DNA of 15,172 bases from ZC4RG30 sp964417875 (GTDB taxonomy: Bacteria > Pseudomonadota > Gammaproteobacteria > Steroidobacterales > Steroidobacteraceae), in NCBI GenBank assembly GCA_964417875.1, contig CAYQJU010000065.1, positions 1 through 15,172 on the forward strand, given 5' to 3'. Under the pieces are notes generated by a model that did no database searches, had not been told where the DNA came from, and saw only the letters and a list, made by a program, of their open reading frames with translations. This document shows positions 9,050 through 15,172 of the stretch, piece by piece. A program made the position numbers and the translations under genes. Position 1 is the first letter of the stretch; each line of letters begins with the position of its first letter.

Positions 9050-9101
9050 TCGGGTCGGACCTTCGCCGGGCTTGAGTGGACCCGGCGGAGGTTCGGCCCG
9101 A
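9050..9101 (+). repeat. Large intergenic hairpin with G-U pairs (terminator, REP-like element or structured RNA)
   Basis: The arms 9051-9070 and 9081-9100 pair over 20 positions around a 10-base loop (CTTGAGTGGA), with one more T-A pair at 9050/9101. Seventeen of the 20 pairs are Watson-Crick; the other three are G-T pairs on the plus strand, which become A-C mismatches on the minus strand. It lies just after the SnoaL-like stop codon. Position suggests a terminator for that operon, but no T-run follows on the minus strand and the wobble pattern favours a plus-strand RNA. It could also be a repetitive extragenic palindrome; only genome copies would tell. Confidence 0.7.
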
Positions 9102-9111
9102 AACCTTCCGG

Positions 9112-9633
9112 TCAGTCCCCGGGCGCGACATTGCGCGCCTTGATCAGCCACTGGCCGTCCACGCGCACCAGCTGATCCTCGGCACGGCCCACCGCGCCGA
9201 CACGCGCCGGGTTTTCCGCGCCGGCCGGCGGGAACATCGTGACCCAGTAAGAGTGGATGGTGGCGCTGTCGGGGCCGGTGAATTCGATGTGGTGGTTGGC
9301 CGTCATGTGCAGCGTGCCGCCGGGCGGCTCGCCATTCGCGGCGCGCTGCGCACGCGAGGCCTTCAGGTCTGCGACGAACTTGTGCAGCGCCTCGCGTCCC
9401 TCGAGGCGGATGGCGCCGGCATCGAAGTAGCCATCCTCGGTGAACACGGCCGCATAGCCATCGGCATCGGCGGTGTCGAGCGTGCGCGCATAGCGCCACA
9501 GCAGCTCCTCGATCTGCCAGCGGTCCTGCGCCCGTGCCAGCGCCGGATCGGCGGCATTGCCGCCACCACCGCTGCAACCGGCGACTGCGACAAGGGCTGT
9601 GGTCACCAGCGCCAGTGCAAGGTTCTTCTTCAT
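9112..9633 (-). CDS. SnoaL-like (NTF2-fold) lipoprotein of unknown function
   Basis: This is a 173-residue protein. The N-terminus is a lipoprotein signal peptide (MKKNLALALVTTALVAVAGC) with lipidation cysteine Cys20 followed by Ser, which predicts an envelope lipoprotein, likely retained in the outer membrane. The rest resembles SnoaL_4/NTF2-like domains: DRWQIEELLWRYARTLDTAD, YAAVFTEDGYFDAG, and a late VRVDGQWLIKARNV strand. Such folds include isomerases and dehydratases as well as binding proteins; no catalytic role is assignable. The start at 9633 is set by the signal peptide and a GAGGGGG stretch about nine bases upstream. The gene lies 25 bases downstream of the PQQ-dependent dehydrogenase and is probably co-transcribed. 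A role with that enzyme's substrate or product is inference only. Confidence 0.8.
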   Translation of the reverse strand: MKKNLALALVTTALVAVAGCSGGGGNAADPALARAQDRWQIEELLWRYARTLDTADADGYAAVFTEDGYFDAGAIRLEGREALHKFVADLKASRAQRAANGEPPGGTLHMTANHHIEFTGPDSATIHSYWVTMFPPAGAENPARVGAVGRAEDQLVRVDGQWLIKARNVAPGD

Positions 9634-9658
9634 GTGTGTCGTCCCCCTCATGGTTGCG

Positions 9659-11785
9659 CTACTGCGTGGCGGCGATGTGGTCCTGGTAATCCTCGTTGGC
9701 GCGCGCCACCAGATAGGCGTTGATCGCCTCCACATCCTGCTGCGTGAGCAGGTCGCGGAATGGCTGCATGCCCTTCTCGCGCAGTTCGGGCGTGCTGTCG
9801 AGCACGATGGTGGCGAACTCACGGCGTGTCTCGGGCGTCATCCAGCGCAGGTCCTTCAGCCCTCCCACCGCGTTCTCGCCATGGCAGCGCGAGCAGGTCT
9901 CGCCGAACAGGCGGCGGCCTTCGCGGATCTGCGCCTCGCTGGCGCGCAGCGGCGGCGGCGCGGGAATCTGCGACGGCGGCGGCATCGGCGGGAGCTGCAC
10001 GCCCTTCGCGTCGAGCCTGAACACCAGCAGGCGCGCCGGCCCGAAGCGCACCGGCGGGTTCTCGGCGGAAAGGCCTGCCACCGGCGAGCCGCCCCAGCCC
10101 ACATTGAGGGCAATGTATTGCTCGCCGTCGGCCATGAAGGTCATCGGGCCTGCGATGCCGACCGTCTGGGTGTCCATCTCCCACAGCTTCGTGCCGTCGC
10201 TGGCCTTGTAGATGGCCAGCGTGCGGTCGATGGTTCCCTGCACCAGCAGGTTGCCCGCGGTGCTCAGCACGCCGCCGGAGCCCGGATACTTGTAGGGAAT
10301 GCGGAAGGCCTCGGTCTGCGTGACCGGATTCCACGCCAGCAGGTAGCCCTTTTCGCGGCTGTCGGCAATCTGCTGCAGCTCGCGCCGGCGCTGCGGGTCG
10401 GCCGTGAATGAATTGCCGGTGTTGGAGCGGAACGGCACGAAGCGGAACTGCCCGTCGGGCACGCGCGCCTGCACCACCCACTGTTCCTGGGCGGGGAAAT
10501 ACACCAGCCCGGTGAGCGGCGAATAAGACATCGGATGCCAGCTGTGCGCCGCCATCCACGTGGGCGTCATCAGCTGCGGCGTCTCGGTGACATAGGCGCC
10601 GGGCAGCACCTTCGGCCGGCCGGTCTGCATGTCGATCTCGTTCGCCCACAGGTTCGGCACATAGGTCTTCGCCGAGATCAGCTCGCCGGTGCCGCGATCG
10701 AGCACGTAGAAGAAGCCGTTCTTCGGCGCCTGCATCAGCACCTGGCGCTCCCGGCCGTCGATGCTCAGGTCGGCCAGCACCATCGGCTGCGTGCAGGTGA
10801 AGTCCCACTGCTCCTCGGGGACCATCTGGTAATGCCATGCATATTCGCCGGTGTCGGCATGCACGGCGATGATGGAACACAGGAACAGGTTGTCGCCGCC
10901 GCCGGGCGAGCGGAACGCCTGGATGTGCGGCGAGCCATTGCCGGTGCCGATGTAGACCAGGTTCAGCGCCGGGTCATAGGAGAAGGAATCCCACGCGGTA
11001 CCGCCGCCGCCATATTTCCACCACTCCCCGTTCCAGGTCTTCGTGGCCATTTCCATGACGCCGTCGGAAGCCTCGCCATCGGGGCCGTCGGCCGGATTGC
11101 CGGGCACGGTATAGAAGCGCCACAGCCGCGTGCCGTCCTGGGCATCGTAGGCACTGACATAGCCGCGCACGCCATAGTCTGCGCCGCCGTTGCCGATCAC
11201 CACGCGCCCGTCATACACGCGCGGCGCGCCGGTGATCGAATAGGGCAGCTCGGGATCGATGGTCTGCTCGGACCACAGCTGCTGGCCCGTGCGCGCATCG
11301 ACGGCGATCAGGCGGCCATCGAGCGCGGCGATGTAGACCTTGCCCTCCCAGATCGCGATGCCGCGCGAGGTGGGTCCGCAGCAGGCCAGCCGCGCCCACT
11401 GGCGGTCCACCTTCGGGTCGAAGGTCCACAGCACCTTGCCGGTGGTGGCCTCATGCGCGGTGACCACATTCCACACCGAGGCGTTGTAGAGCACGCCATC
11501 GACGAACAGCGGCGTGGACTGCACGCCGCGATAGGTATCGTGGTCGGCATACCAGGCGAGGCCAAGGCGCGACACATTGTCTTCGTTGATGGCATCGAGC
11601 GGCGAGAAGCGCTGCTCATCCCAGGTGCGGCTGTAGGACATCCACTGGCCGGCGGTGCCGTCGGCTGCGGCTTCGAGCATGCGCCCGGTGGTGACATTGC
11701 CGGCCGGGCCGGCACCGCCGCATGCGGCCAGCAGCAGTCCCGCCGCAGCCATCGAAAGGCCCGCGAGCCTCGCCATTCCAGCCAT
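9659..11785 (-). CDS. PQQ-dependent quinohemoprotein alcohol dehydrogenase, lipoprotein type
   Basis: This is a 708-residue periplasmic enzyme expected to oxidise alcohols with PQQ and pass electrons to its own heme c. A signal peptide with lipobox LLAAC (Cys22) predicts membrane anchoring. The propeller domain (about 50-600) has the vicinal cysteine pair Cys135-Cys136 in ACCGPTSRG, GNGGADYGVRGY (about 199-210), the ligand asparagine Asn283 in TGNGSP and catalytic Asp298 in GGGDNLF. The C-terminal cytochrome c domain has CSRCH (631-635) and a likely axial Met673 in KGMQPF. Asp203 stands where the family usually has the calcium-ligand Glu. There is no second Asp two residues after Asp298, so it is not lanthanide-type. 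The start is uncertain: ATGs at 11812, 11785 and 11776 all precede the signal peptide, and 11785 is chosen because the 11812 option would translate a heptamer repeat. Confidence 0.92.
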   Translation of the reverse strand: MAGMARLAGLSMAAAGLLLAACGGAGPAGNVTTGRMLEAAADGTAGQWMSYSRTWDEQRFSPLDAINEDNVSRLGLAWYADHDTYRGVQSTPLFVDGVLYNASVWNVVTAHEATTGKVLWTFDPKVDRQWARLACCGPTSRGIAIWEGKVYIAALDGRLIAVDARTGQQLWSEQTIDPELPYSITGAPRVYDGRVVIGNGGADYGVRGYVSAYDAQDGTRLWRFYTVPGNPADGPDGEASDGVMEMATKTWNGEWWKYGGGGTAWDSFSYDPALNLVYIGTGNGSPHIQAFRSPGGGDNLFLCSIIAVHADTGEYAWHYQMVPEEQWDFTCTQPMVLADLSIDGRERQVLMQAPKNGFFYVLDRGTGELISAKTYVPNLWANEIDMQTGRPKVLPGAYVTETPQLMTPTWMAAHSWHPMSYSPLTGLVYFPAQEQWVVQARVPDGQFRFVPFRSNTGNSFTADPQRRRELQQIADSREKGYLLAWNPVTQTEAFRIPYKYPGSGGVLSTAGNLLVQGTIDRTLAIYKASDGTKLWEMDTQTVGIAGPMTFMADGEQYIALNVGWGGSPVAGLSAENPPVRFGPARLLVFRLDAKGVQLPPMPPPSQIPAPPPLRASEAQIREGRRLFGETCSRCHGENAVGGLKDLRWMTPETRREFATIVLDSTPELREKGMQPFRDLLTQQDVEAINAYLVARANEDYQDHIAATQ

Positions 11786-11788
11786 CTT

Positions 11789-11809
11789 CCGACCCCCGAC
11801 TCCCGACCC
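11789..11809. repeat. Three tandem 7-base repeats (CCGACYC)
   Basis: CCGACCC, CCGACTC and CCGACCC lie in direct tandem on the plus strand, just upstream of the chosen start of the PQQ dehydrogenase. The unit length is not a multiple of three. If translation began at the ATG at 11810-11812 instead, the repeat would encode part of the N-terminus and copy-number changes would shift the frame. Similar short GC-rich tandem repeats occur in intergenic regions of many GC-rich proteobacteria. Confidence 0.6.
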
Positions 11810-11822
11810 CATGTGAGCCTGC

Positions 11823-11834
11823 GATGTTAGCATC
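11823..11834. promoter_or_regulatory. Small dyad in the divergent intergenic region
   Basis: GATGTTAGCATC has complementary 4-base arms (GATG/CATC) around TTAG. It lies between the divergent PQQ dehydrogenase and pirin genes, 20 bases before the pirin start. Weak -10-like hexamers (TAGCAT on plus, TAACAT on minus) overlap it, without good -35 partners. It may be a shared promoter or operator, but short dyads also arise by chance. Confidence 0.25.
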
Positions 11835-11843
11835 CGCGCAACC

Positions 11844-11848
11844 AGGAG
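11844..11848 (+). promoter_or_regulatory. Ribosome binding site of the pirin gene
   Basis: AGGAG lies six bases before the ATG at 11855, which fixes the pirin start. No competing upstream ATG with a comparable site is present in that frame. Confidence 0.75.
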
Positions 11849-11854
11849 ACCGGC

Positions 11855-12568
11855 ATGCAGGAAATCCGCAGGAGTTCCGAGCGCGGCCACGCCAGCCACG
11901 GCTGGCTGGAAAGCCGCCACAGCTTTTCCTTCGCCGACTATCACGACCCCCGGCACATGCAGTTCGGCGTGCTGCGCGTGATCAACGAGGACCGGGTCGC
12001 ACCCGGCGGTGGCTTCGGCACCCATGGCCATCGCGACATGGAGATCATCAGCTATGTGCTGGCCGGGCAGCTCGGCCACCGCGATTCCCTGGGCAATGGC
12101 GCGGTGATGGTGCCAGGCGACGTGCAGCGCATGAGCGCCGGCACCGGGGTGCTGCACAGTGAGATGAACGCCTCGCAGACCGAACCGGTGCACTTCCTGC
12201 AGATCTGGATCCTGCCGGATCGCACCGGCGTCGCGCCCGGCTACGAGCAGAAGCACTTTCCCGATGCCGCGAAGCGCGGCCGGCTGCGGCTGGTGGTCTC
12301 GCCTGATGGCGCAGAAGATTCGGTGCGCATCAACCAGGACGCGCGCATGTATGCCGGACTTTTCGATGGCGGCGAAGGGGCGGTGCTGGCCGTGGAAGGG
12401 CCGCGCCGGCTCTATGTGCATGTGGTGCGCGGCAGGGTATGCGTCAACGATGTGCCGCTGGATGGCGGTGATGCACTGAAGCTGGCCGGCGTGGACCGGG
12501 TGGAGATCTCGCAGGGCCGCGATGCCGAAGTGCTGCTGTTCGACCTGCCGGGTGATGCCGCGCAGTGA
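11855..12568 (+). CDS. Pirin family protein (YhhW-like bicupin)
   Basis: This is a 237-residue bicupin of the bacterial pirin family, the same size as E. coli YhhW, which shows quercetin 2,3-dioxygenase activity in vitro; the physiological role of these proteins is mostly unknown. The N-terminal cupin has the full metal site: His57 and His59 in GTHGHRDMEIISYVLAG, and His101 and Glu103 in GTGVLHSEMN. Other family blocks are RHSFSFADYHDP (22-32), FGVLRVINEDRVAPG and HFLQIWILPD. The C-terminal cupin lacks the metal motif, as usual. It is a single plus-strand gene, divergent from the PQQ dehydrogenase and convergent with sppA, so any link to either neighbour rests on position only. Confidence 0.93.
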   Translation: MQEIRRSSERGHASHGWLESRHSFSFADYHDPRHMQFGVLRVINEDRVAPGGGFGTHGHRDMEIISYVLAGQLGHRDSLGNGAVMVPGDVQRMSAGTGVLHSEMNASQTEPVHFLQIWILPDRTGVAPGYEQKHFPDAAKRGRLRLVVSPDGAEDSVRINQDARMYAGLFDGGEGAVLAVEGPRRLYVHVVRGRVCVNDVPLDGGDALKLAGVDRVEISQGRDAEVLLFDLPGDAAQ

Positions 12569-12571
12569 TCA

Positions 12572-12587
12572 GGCGCCTCCCTGCGCC
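12572..12587. terminator. Possible weak hairpin between pirin and sppA (convergent)
   Basis: GGCGC and GCGCC pair around a six-base loop (CTCCCT) in the 31-base gap between two convergent genes. The stem is short and no T-run follows, so termination here is only suggested by position. Confidence 0.25.
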
Positions 12588-12599
12588 GCGGGCATGGCC

Positions 12600-14444
12600 C
12601 TAGTCTGCGGTGCAGAGGCAGTGCATCACCGGCTGCCCCCCGGCCAGCATCGCCTGCAGGCGTCCGAACTTCTGCTGCAGCAGCGCCAGGGGGCCGAACT
12701 CGCGCCCGGCGGCATCGACCGCCGGACCCAGCACCGCGCCGCTGATGCGCGCCGCGCCGATGCGCAGCTGCAGCGCCAGCTGCTCGGCCCATGAGAGACG
12801 CGGCTCGACGCGCCGCACGCCATAGCCTTCCTCGAGATTGGCCAGCTGCGCGGCGGCCTCGACCGCGGCGTCGTAGCCGCCCAGCGTATCGACCAGCCCG
12901 TGGCCATGCGCATCGCTGCCGATCCACACGCGCCCCTGCGCGACCTCGTGCACCGCCTCGCGCGACATGTCGCGGCCTTCGGTGACGCGGCCGAGGAACA
13001 CCTCGTAGATGCGCTGCACGGACAGCTGCGCATAGTCGCGCAGCATCGGATCCATTGGCCGGTCCAGGCGCATCGTCCCCGACAGCGCCGTGGTTCCCAC
13101 CCCGTCGACACCGATGCCCACCTTGTCGAGCGTGCGGTCGAAGGTGGGGATGGCGGCATATACGCCGATGGAGCCGGTGATGGTGTTGCGGCTGGCAAAG
13201 ATCTGGTTCGCGGGCGCGGCGATGTAGTAGCCGCCGGAGGCGGCCAGGTCGCCCATCGAAGCCACCACCGGCTTGCCCGCGGCGCGCAGCGCCTCCACCT
13301 CGCGGTGGATCACCTCCGAGGCCAGCGCACTGCCGCCGGGGCTGTCGATGCGCAGCACCACCGCGGCGATGTCTTCGTCGTCGCGGGCCTCGCGCAGCAG
13401 CCTTGCGGTGCTGGCTCCGCCGATGCTGCCGGAGGGCTGGTCGCCATCGAGGATGGTGCCGCTGGCCACCACCACGCCGACGCTGCCCTTGCCGGGCGCG
13501 GCGATGCGCTGCGCGGCATGGCGCAGCGTCACGTAGTCGTTGTAGTCGATGCGCGAGAACTCGTGGCCATCCGGATCGCGGCCGGCCAGCTCGGCGATGC
13601 GGTCCACCACTTCATTGCGCGTGCGCAGCCCGGTGACCAGGCCCGCATCCAGCGCCACCTGTGCGGCGTTGCCGCCGCTGGCGCGCAGGGCCTCGATGAA
13701 GCCATTGGCATACTGCTCGAGCGCGGCAGGCTCGATGCCGCGCGCCTCGCCGACGCGGTTCTTCCAGGATTCCCACAGTGCAGCCAGATAAGCGAGGCTC
13801 GCGGTGCGGTCCTCCGGCGACATGTTCTCGCGCACCAGGTCTTCGGCGGCGGACTTGAAGTCGCCGGCGCGGAACAGGTGCACGTCGACGGAGAGCTTGT
13901 CGAGCAGCCCCTTGTAGTACATGCGGTACTGCGCATAGCCCTCGATCAGCACCTCGCCCATCGGGTCGAGGTAGATCTCGTCGGCATGCGCGGCGAGGAA
14001 ATACTGCGAGCGGGAAAGCGCCGTGCCCCAGGCGATGATCTTCTTGCCGCTGGCGCGGAACTCGAGCATCGCATCGGCGACTTCCTCGAGCGTCGGCATG
14101 CCGGCGCCGGAGAGATAGTCGAGCTGCAGCGCCACCGCGGCCACGCGGCGATCCTCGGCGGCGGCGCGCAGCGCATCGGTCAGGTCCCACAGCAGCGTCT
14201 CGCCGGTGGCCGCACCGCGCGCCTGGTTGAACGCGATGGTGATCGGATCACCGGAACGCTGCTCGACGATCTCGCCGGCCGGCTGGATGAACAGCGCACC
14301 GCTGGCCGGGATCTTCGGCACGCCGCCGCGCAGCGCGCCGATCAGGAAGCCGAAGATCAGCAGCAGCAGCAGCAGGTGCATCAACCGGCGCAGCACATCC
14401 AGGCCGCGCCAGACACCCCGGAAAAAACCGCCTGCTGAGGCCAT
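12600..14444 (-). CDS. sppA: Signal peptide peptidase SppA, long (67 kDa) form
   Basis: This is a 614-residue inner-membrane serine protease that degrades signal peptides left after secretion. One transmembrane segment lies at about 22-40 (MHLLLLLLIFGFLIGAL), followed by two S49/crotonase-like peptidase domains in the periplasm, as in E. coli SppA (618 aa). The catalytic lysine is Lys197 in RAGDFKSAAEDLVR (E. coli Lys209) and the nucleophile is Ser403 in MGDLAASGGYYIAAPA (E. coli Ser409); VLRIDSPGGSALASE and ITGSIGVYAAIP are family blocks. The start is 23 bases after the rplS stop and has no clear ribosome binding site, so coupling to rplS is possible. The placement after trmD-rplS suggests co-transcription, at least in part. 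No damage is seen. Confidence 0.96.
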   Translation of the reverse strand: MASAGGFFRGVWRGLDVLRRLMHLLLLLLIFGFLIGALRGGVPKIPASGALFIQPAGEIVEQRSGDPITIAFNQARGAATGETLLWDLTDALRAAAEDRRVAAVALQLDYLSGAGMPTLEEVADAMLEFRASGKKIIAWGTALSRSQYFLAAHADEIYLDPMGEVLIEGYAQYRMYYKGLLDKLSVDVHLFRAGDFKSAAEDLVRENMSPEDRTASLAYLAALWESWKNRVGEARGIEPAALEQYANGFIEALRASGGNAAQVALDAGLVTGLRTRNEVVDRIAELAGRDPDGHEFSRIDYNDYVTLRHAAQRIAAPGKGSVGVVVASGTILDGDQPSGSIGGASTARLLREARDDEDIAAVVLRIDSPGGSALASEVIHREVEALRAAGKPVVASMGDLAASGGYYIAAPANQIFASRNTITGSIGVYAAIPTFDRTLDKVGIGVDGVGTTALSGTMRLDRPMDPMLRDYAQLSVQRIYEVFLGRVTEGRDMSREAVHEVAQGRVWIGSDAHGHGLVDTLGGYDAAVEAAAQLANLEEGYGVRRVEPRLSWAEQLALQLRIGAARISGAVLGPAVDAAGREFGPLALLQQKFGRLQAMLAGGQPVMHCLCTAD

Positions 14445-14460
14445 CGGCTACGCCGCGGGC

Positions 14461-14479
14461 GAGAAGGTCAGACCTTCTC
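14461..14479 (-). repeat. Perfect palindrome around the rplS stop codon
   Basis: GAGAAGGTCAGACCTTCTC is a 9-base inverted repeat around a single central A. On the minus strand it contains the last codons of rplS and puts the TGA stop at the centre. In RNA it would form a stem of 7 or 8 pairs with a small loop. No U-run follows, so it is not a classical terminator; it may be a processing or attenuation hairpin between rplS and sppA. Confidence 0.65.
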
Positions 14480-14812
14480 TTGGATGCGGGCGGCCTTGCC
14501 GGACAGGTCGCGCAGGTAGTAGAGCTTGGCGCGGCGCACCTGGCCGCGACGCTTCACCGTGATGTTGTCGATGGTCGGGCTGTGCAGCTGGAACACGCGC
14601 TCGACGCCCTCGCCGTGGCTGATCTTGCGCACGGTGACCGAGGAGTTGAAGCCGCGGTTGCTGCGCGCGATCACGACGCCCTCGTAGGCCTGCAGGCGCT
14701 CGCGGTCGCCCTCCTTCACCTTCACGCTCACCACGATGGTGTCGCCGGGCTTGAAGTCCGGCACCTTGCGCGTGGCACGCTCGGCTTCGATCTGCTGGAT
14801 GATGTGGTTCAT
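14468..14812 (-). CDS. rplS: 50S ribosomal protein L19
   Basis: This is a 114-residue bL19, a protein of the large ribosomal subunit located near the 30S-50S interface. The sequence matches the family across its whole length: FKPGDTIVVSVKVKEGDRER, LQAYEGVVIARSNRG, FNSSVTVRKISHGEGVERVF, and the C-terminal VRRAKLYYLRDLSGKAARI. The length fits the usual 114-116 residues. The ATG is inside an ATGA overlap with the trmD stop, which couples translation of the two; in E. coli these genes are separated, so the overlap is a local feature. The upstream purine-rich GGCGGGACG may serve as ribosome binding site. The trmD-rplS order is the common proteobacterial arrangement. Confidence 0.99.
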   Translation of the reverse strand: MNHIIQQIEAERATRKVPDFKPGDTIVVSVKVKEGDRERLQAYEGVVIARSNRGFNSSVTVRKISHGEGVERVFQLHSPTIDNITVKRRGQVRRAKLYYLRDLSGKAARIQEKV

Positions 14813-15172
14813 GTCTCGTCCCGCCTTTCCTGCAAGTACTCGTTCAATAGCTCGATCTCTTCACCGGTGCTGGCGCGCCGCCCCAGCAGCAGGTCGGGGC
14901 GTCGTTGCCACGTCCTGCCGAGGGCCTGCTTCAACCGCCAGCGCCTGATGCGCTCGTGGTCGCCGCCGGCCAGCACTTCCGGCACCCTGAGCCCTGCGAA
15001 TTCCTCGGGCCGGGTGTAGTGCGGCCAGTCCAGAAGACCATCCGCAAACGACTCCTCGGCACTGGAACGCGCATCGTTCAGGGCGCCTTCCCGCAACCTT
15101 GCCAGCGCGTCGATCACGACCAGCGCCGGCAGCTCGCCGCCGGAGAGCACGTAATCGCCCACCGACAGCTCC
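14809..15172 (-). CDS. trmD: tRNA (guanine-37 N1)-methyltransferase TrmD, C-terminal part
   Basis: This is the C-terminal 120 or so codons of TrmD; the 5' part lies beyond the window. TrmD is an essential SPOUT-family methyltransferase that uses S-adenosylmethionine to make m1G37 in tRNAs and so prevents frameshifting. The fragment opens with ELSVGDYVLSGGELPAL, the cofactor-binding knot region, and continues with DGLLDWPHYTRPEEFAGLRV and PEVLAGGDHERIRRWR, both diagnostic. The Asp of the LDWPHYTRP block region and the GDH motif are intact. The GTG within this stretch (15160-15162) is an internal valine codon and not a start. The stop overlaps the rplS start by four bases. Confidence 0.98.
   Translation of the reverse strand, partial: ELSVGDYVLSGGELPALVVIDALARLREGALNDARSSAEESFADGLLDWPHYTRPEEFAGLRVPEVLAGGDHERIRRWRLKQALGRTWQRRPDLLLGRRASTGEEIELLNEYLQERRDET

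Noticed and set aside
9122..9139. GGCGCG/CGCGCC inverted repeat near the 3' end of the SnoaL-like gene
   Set aside because: It is inside coding sequence and short; in DNA this GC-rich such stems are common and no further support was seen.
9634..9822. Upstream extension of the SnoaL-like gene frame
   Set aside because: It overlaps the end of the PQQ dehydrogenase on the same strand, and the lipoprotein signal peptide starts at the ATG at 9633.
10892..10894. Lanthanide-type PQQ dehydrogenase
   Set aside because: The extra Asp expected two residues after the catalytic Asp298 is absent (the sequence is GDNLF), so the enzyme is of the calcium type by this criterion.
11813..12421. Upstream extension of the PQQ dehydrogenase frame by more than 200 codons
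   Set aside because: This part is antisense to the pirin gene, and the signal peptide with lipobox begins only at about 11785, so a longer N-terminus is not credible.
12900..14438. A 512-codon plus-strand open frame opposite sppA
   Set aside because: It is a shadow of sppA, whose catalytic Lys and Ser motifs are intact on the minus strand; the plus translation has no known motif.

Overview
This is GC-rich, gene-dense chromosomal DNA. I see no mobile elements, tRNA or rRNA genes, or CRISPR arrays. The gene set suggests a Gammaproteobacterium, perhaps near Xanthomonadales/Nevskiales: a sufBCDSU-sufT iron-sulfur operon, a UspE-type protein, a long-form SppA, trmD-rplS and a lipoprotein-type quinohemoprotein alcohol dehydrogenase. 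The lineage is an inference from content and base composition and is not proven. No stretch of more than 300 bases lacks a gene; the largest gap is 8948-9111.

Layout. (1) 1-5648, plus strand: a tightly packed operon of sufB (3' end only), sufC, sufD, sufS, sufU, sufT and two tandem SixA-like histidine phosphatases. Junctions are ATGA, TGATG, GTGA or TGAATG overlaps or abutments, with one 3-base gap. SufBCD is the Fe-S scaffold, SufS and SufU supply sulfur, and SufT is a maturation factor. (2) 5706-8947, minus strand: a three-gene unit transcribed as MASE1-type histidine kinase, FixJ-type response regulator, UspE-like stress protein. (3) 8948-9111: a non-coding gap with a large G-U-rich hairpin, a smaller hairpin and a small AT-rich imperfect dyad. 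(4) 9112-11785, minus strand: a periplasmic lipoprotein PQQ/heme c alcohol dehydrogenase followed by a SnoaL-like lipoprotein. (5) 11786-11854: a short divergent gap with a tandem heptamer repeat and a small dyad, then a pirin on the plus strand (11855-12568). (6) 12600-15172, minus strand: trmD (C-terminal part, running off the window), rplS and sppA, closely packed.

The main points for follow-up are: the two SixA-like phosphatases coupled to the suf operon; SufU rather than SufE as the sulfur-transfer partner; an apparent Glu-to-Asp change at the expected calcium-ligand position of the PQQ dehydrogenase; the intergenic hairpin whose three non-canonical pairs work only in a plus-strand RNA; and a perfect palindrome around the rplS stop codon. 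I did not find a clearly new multi-gene defence or mobile system.
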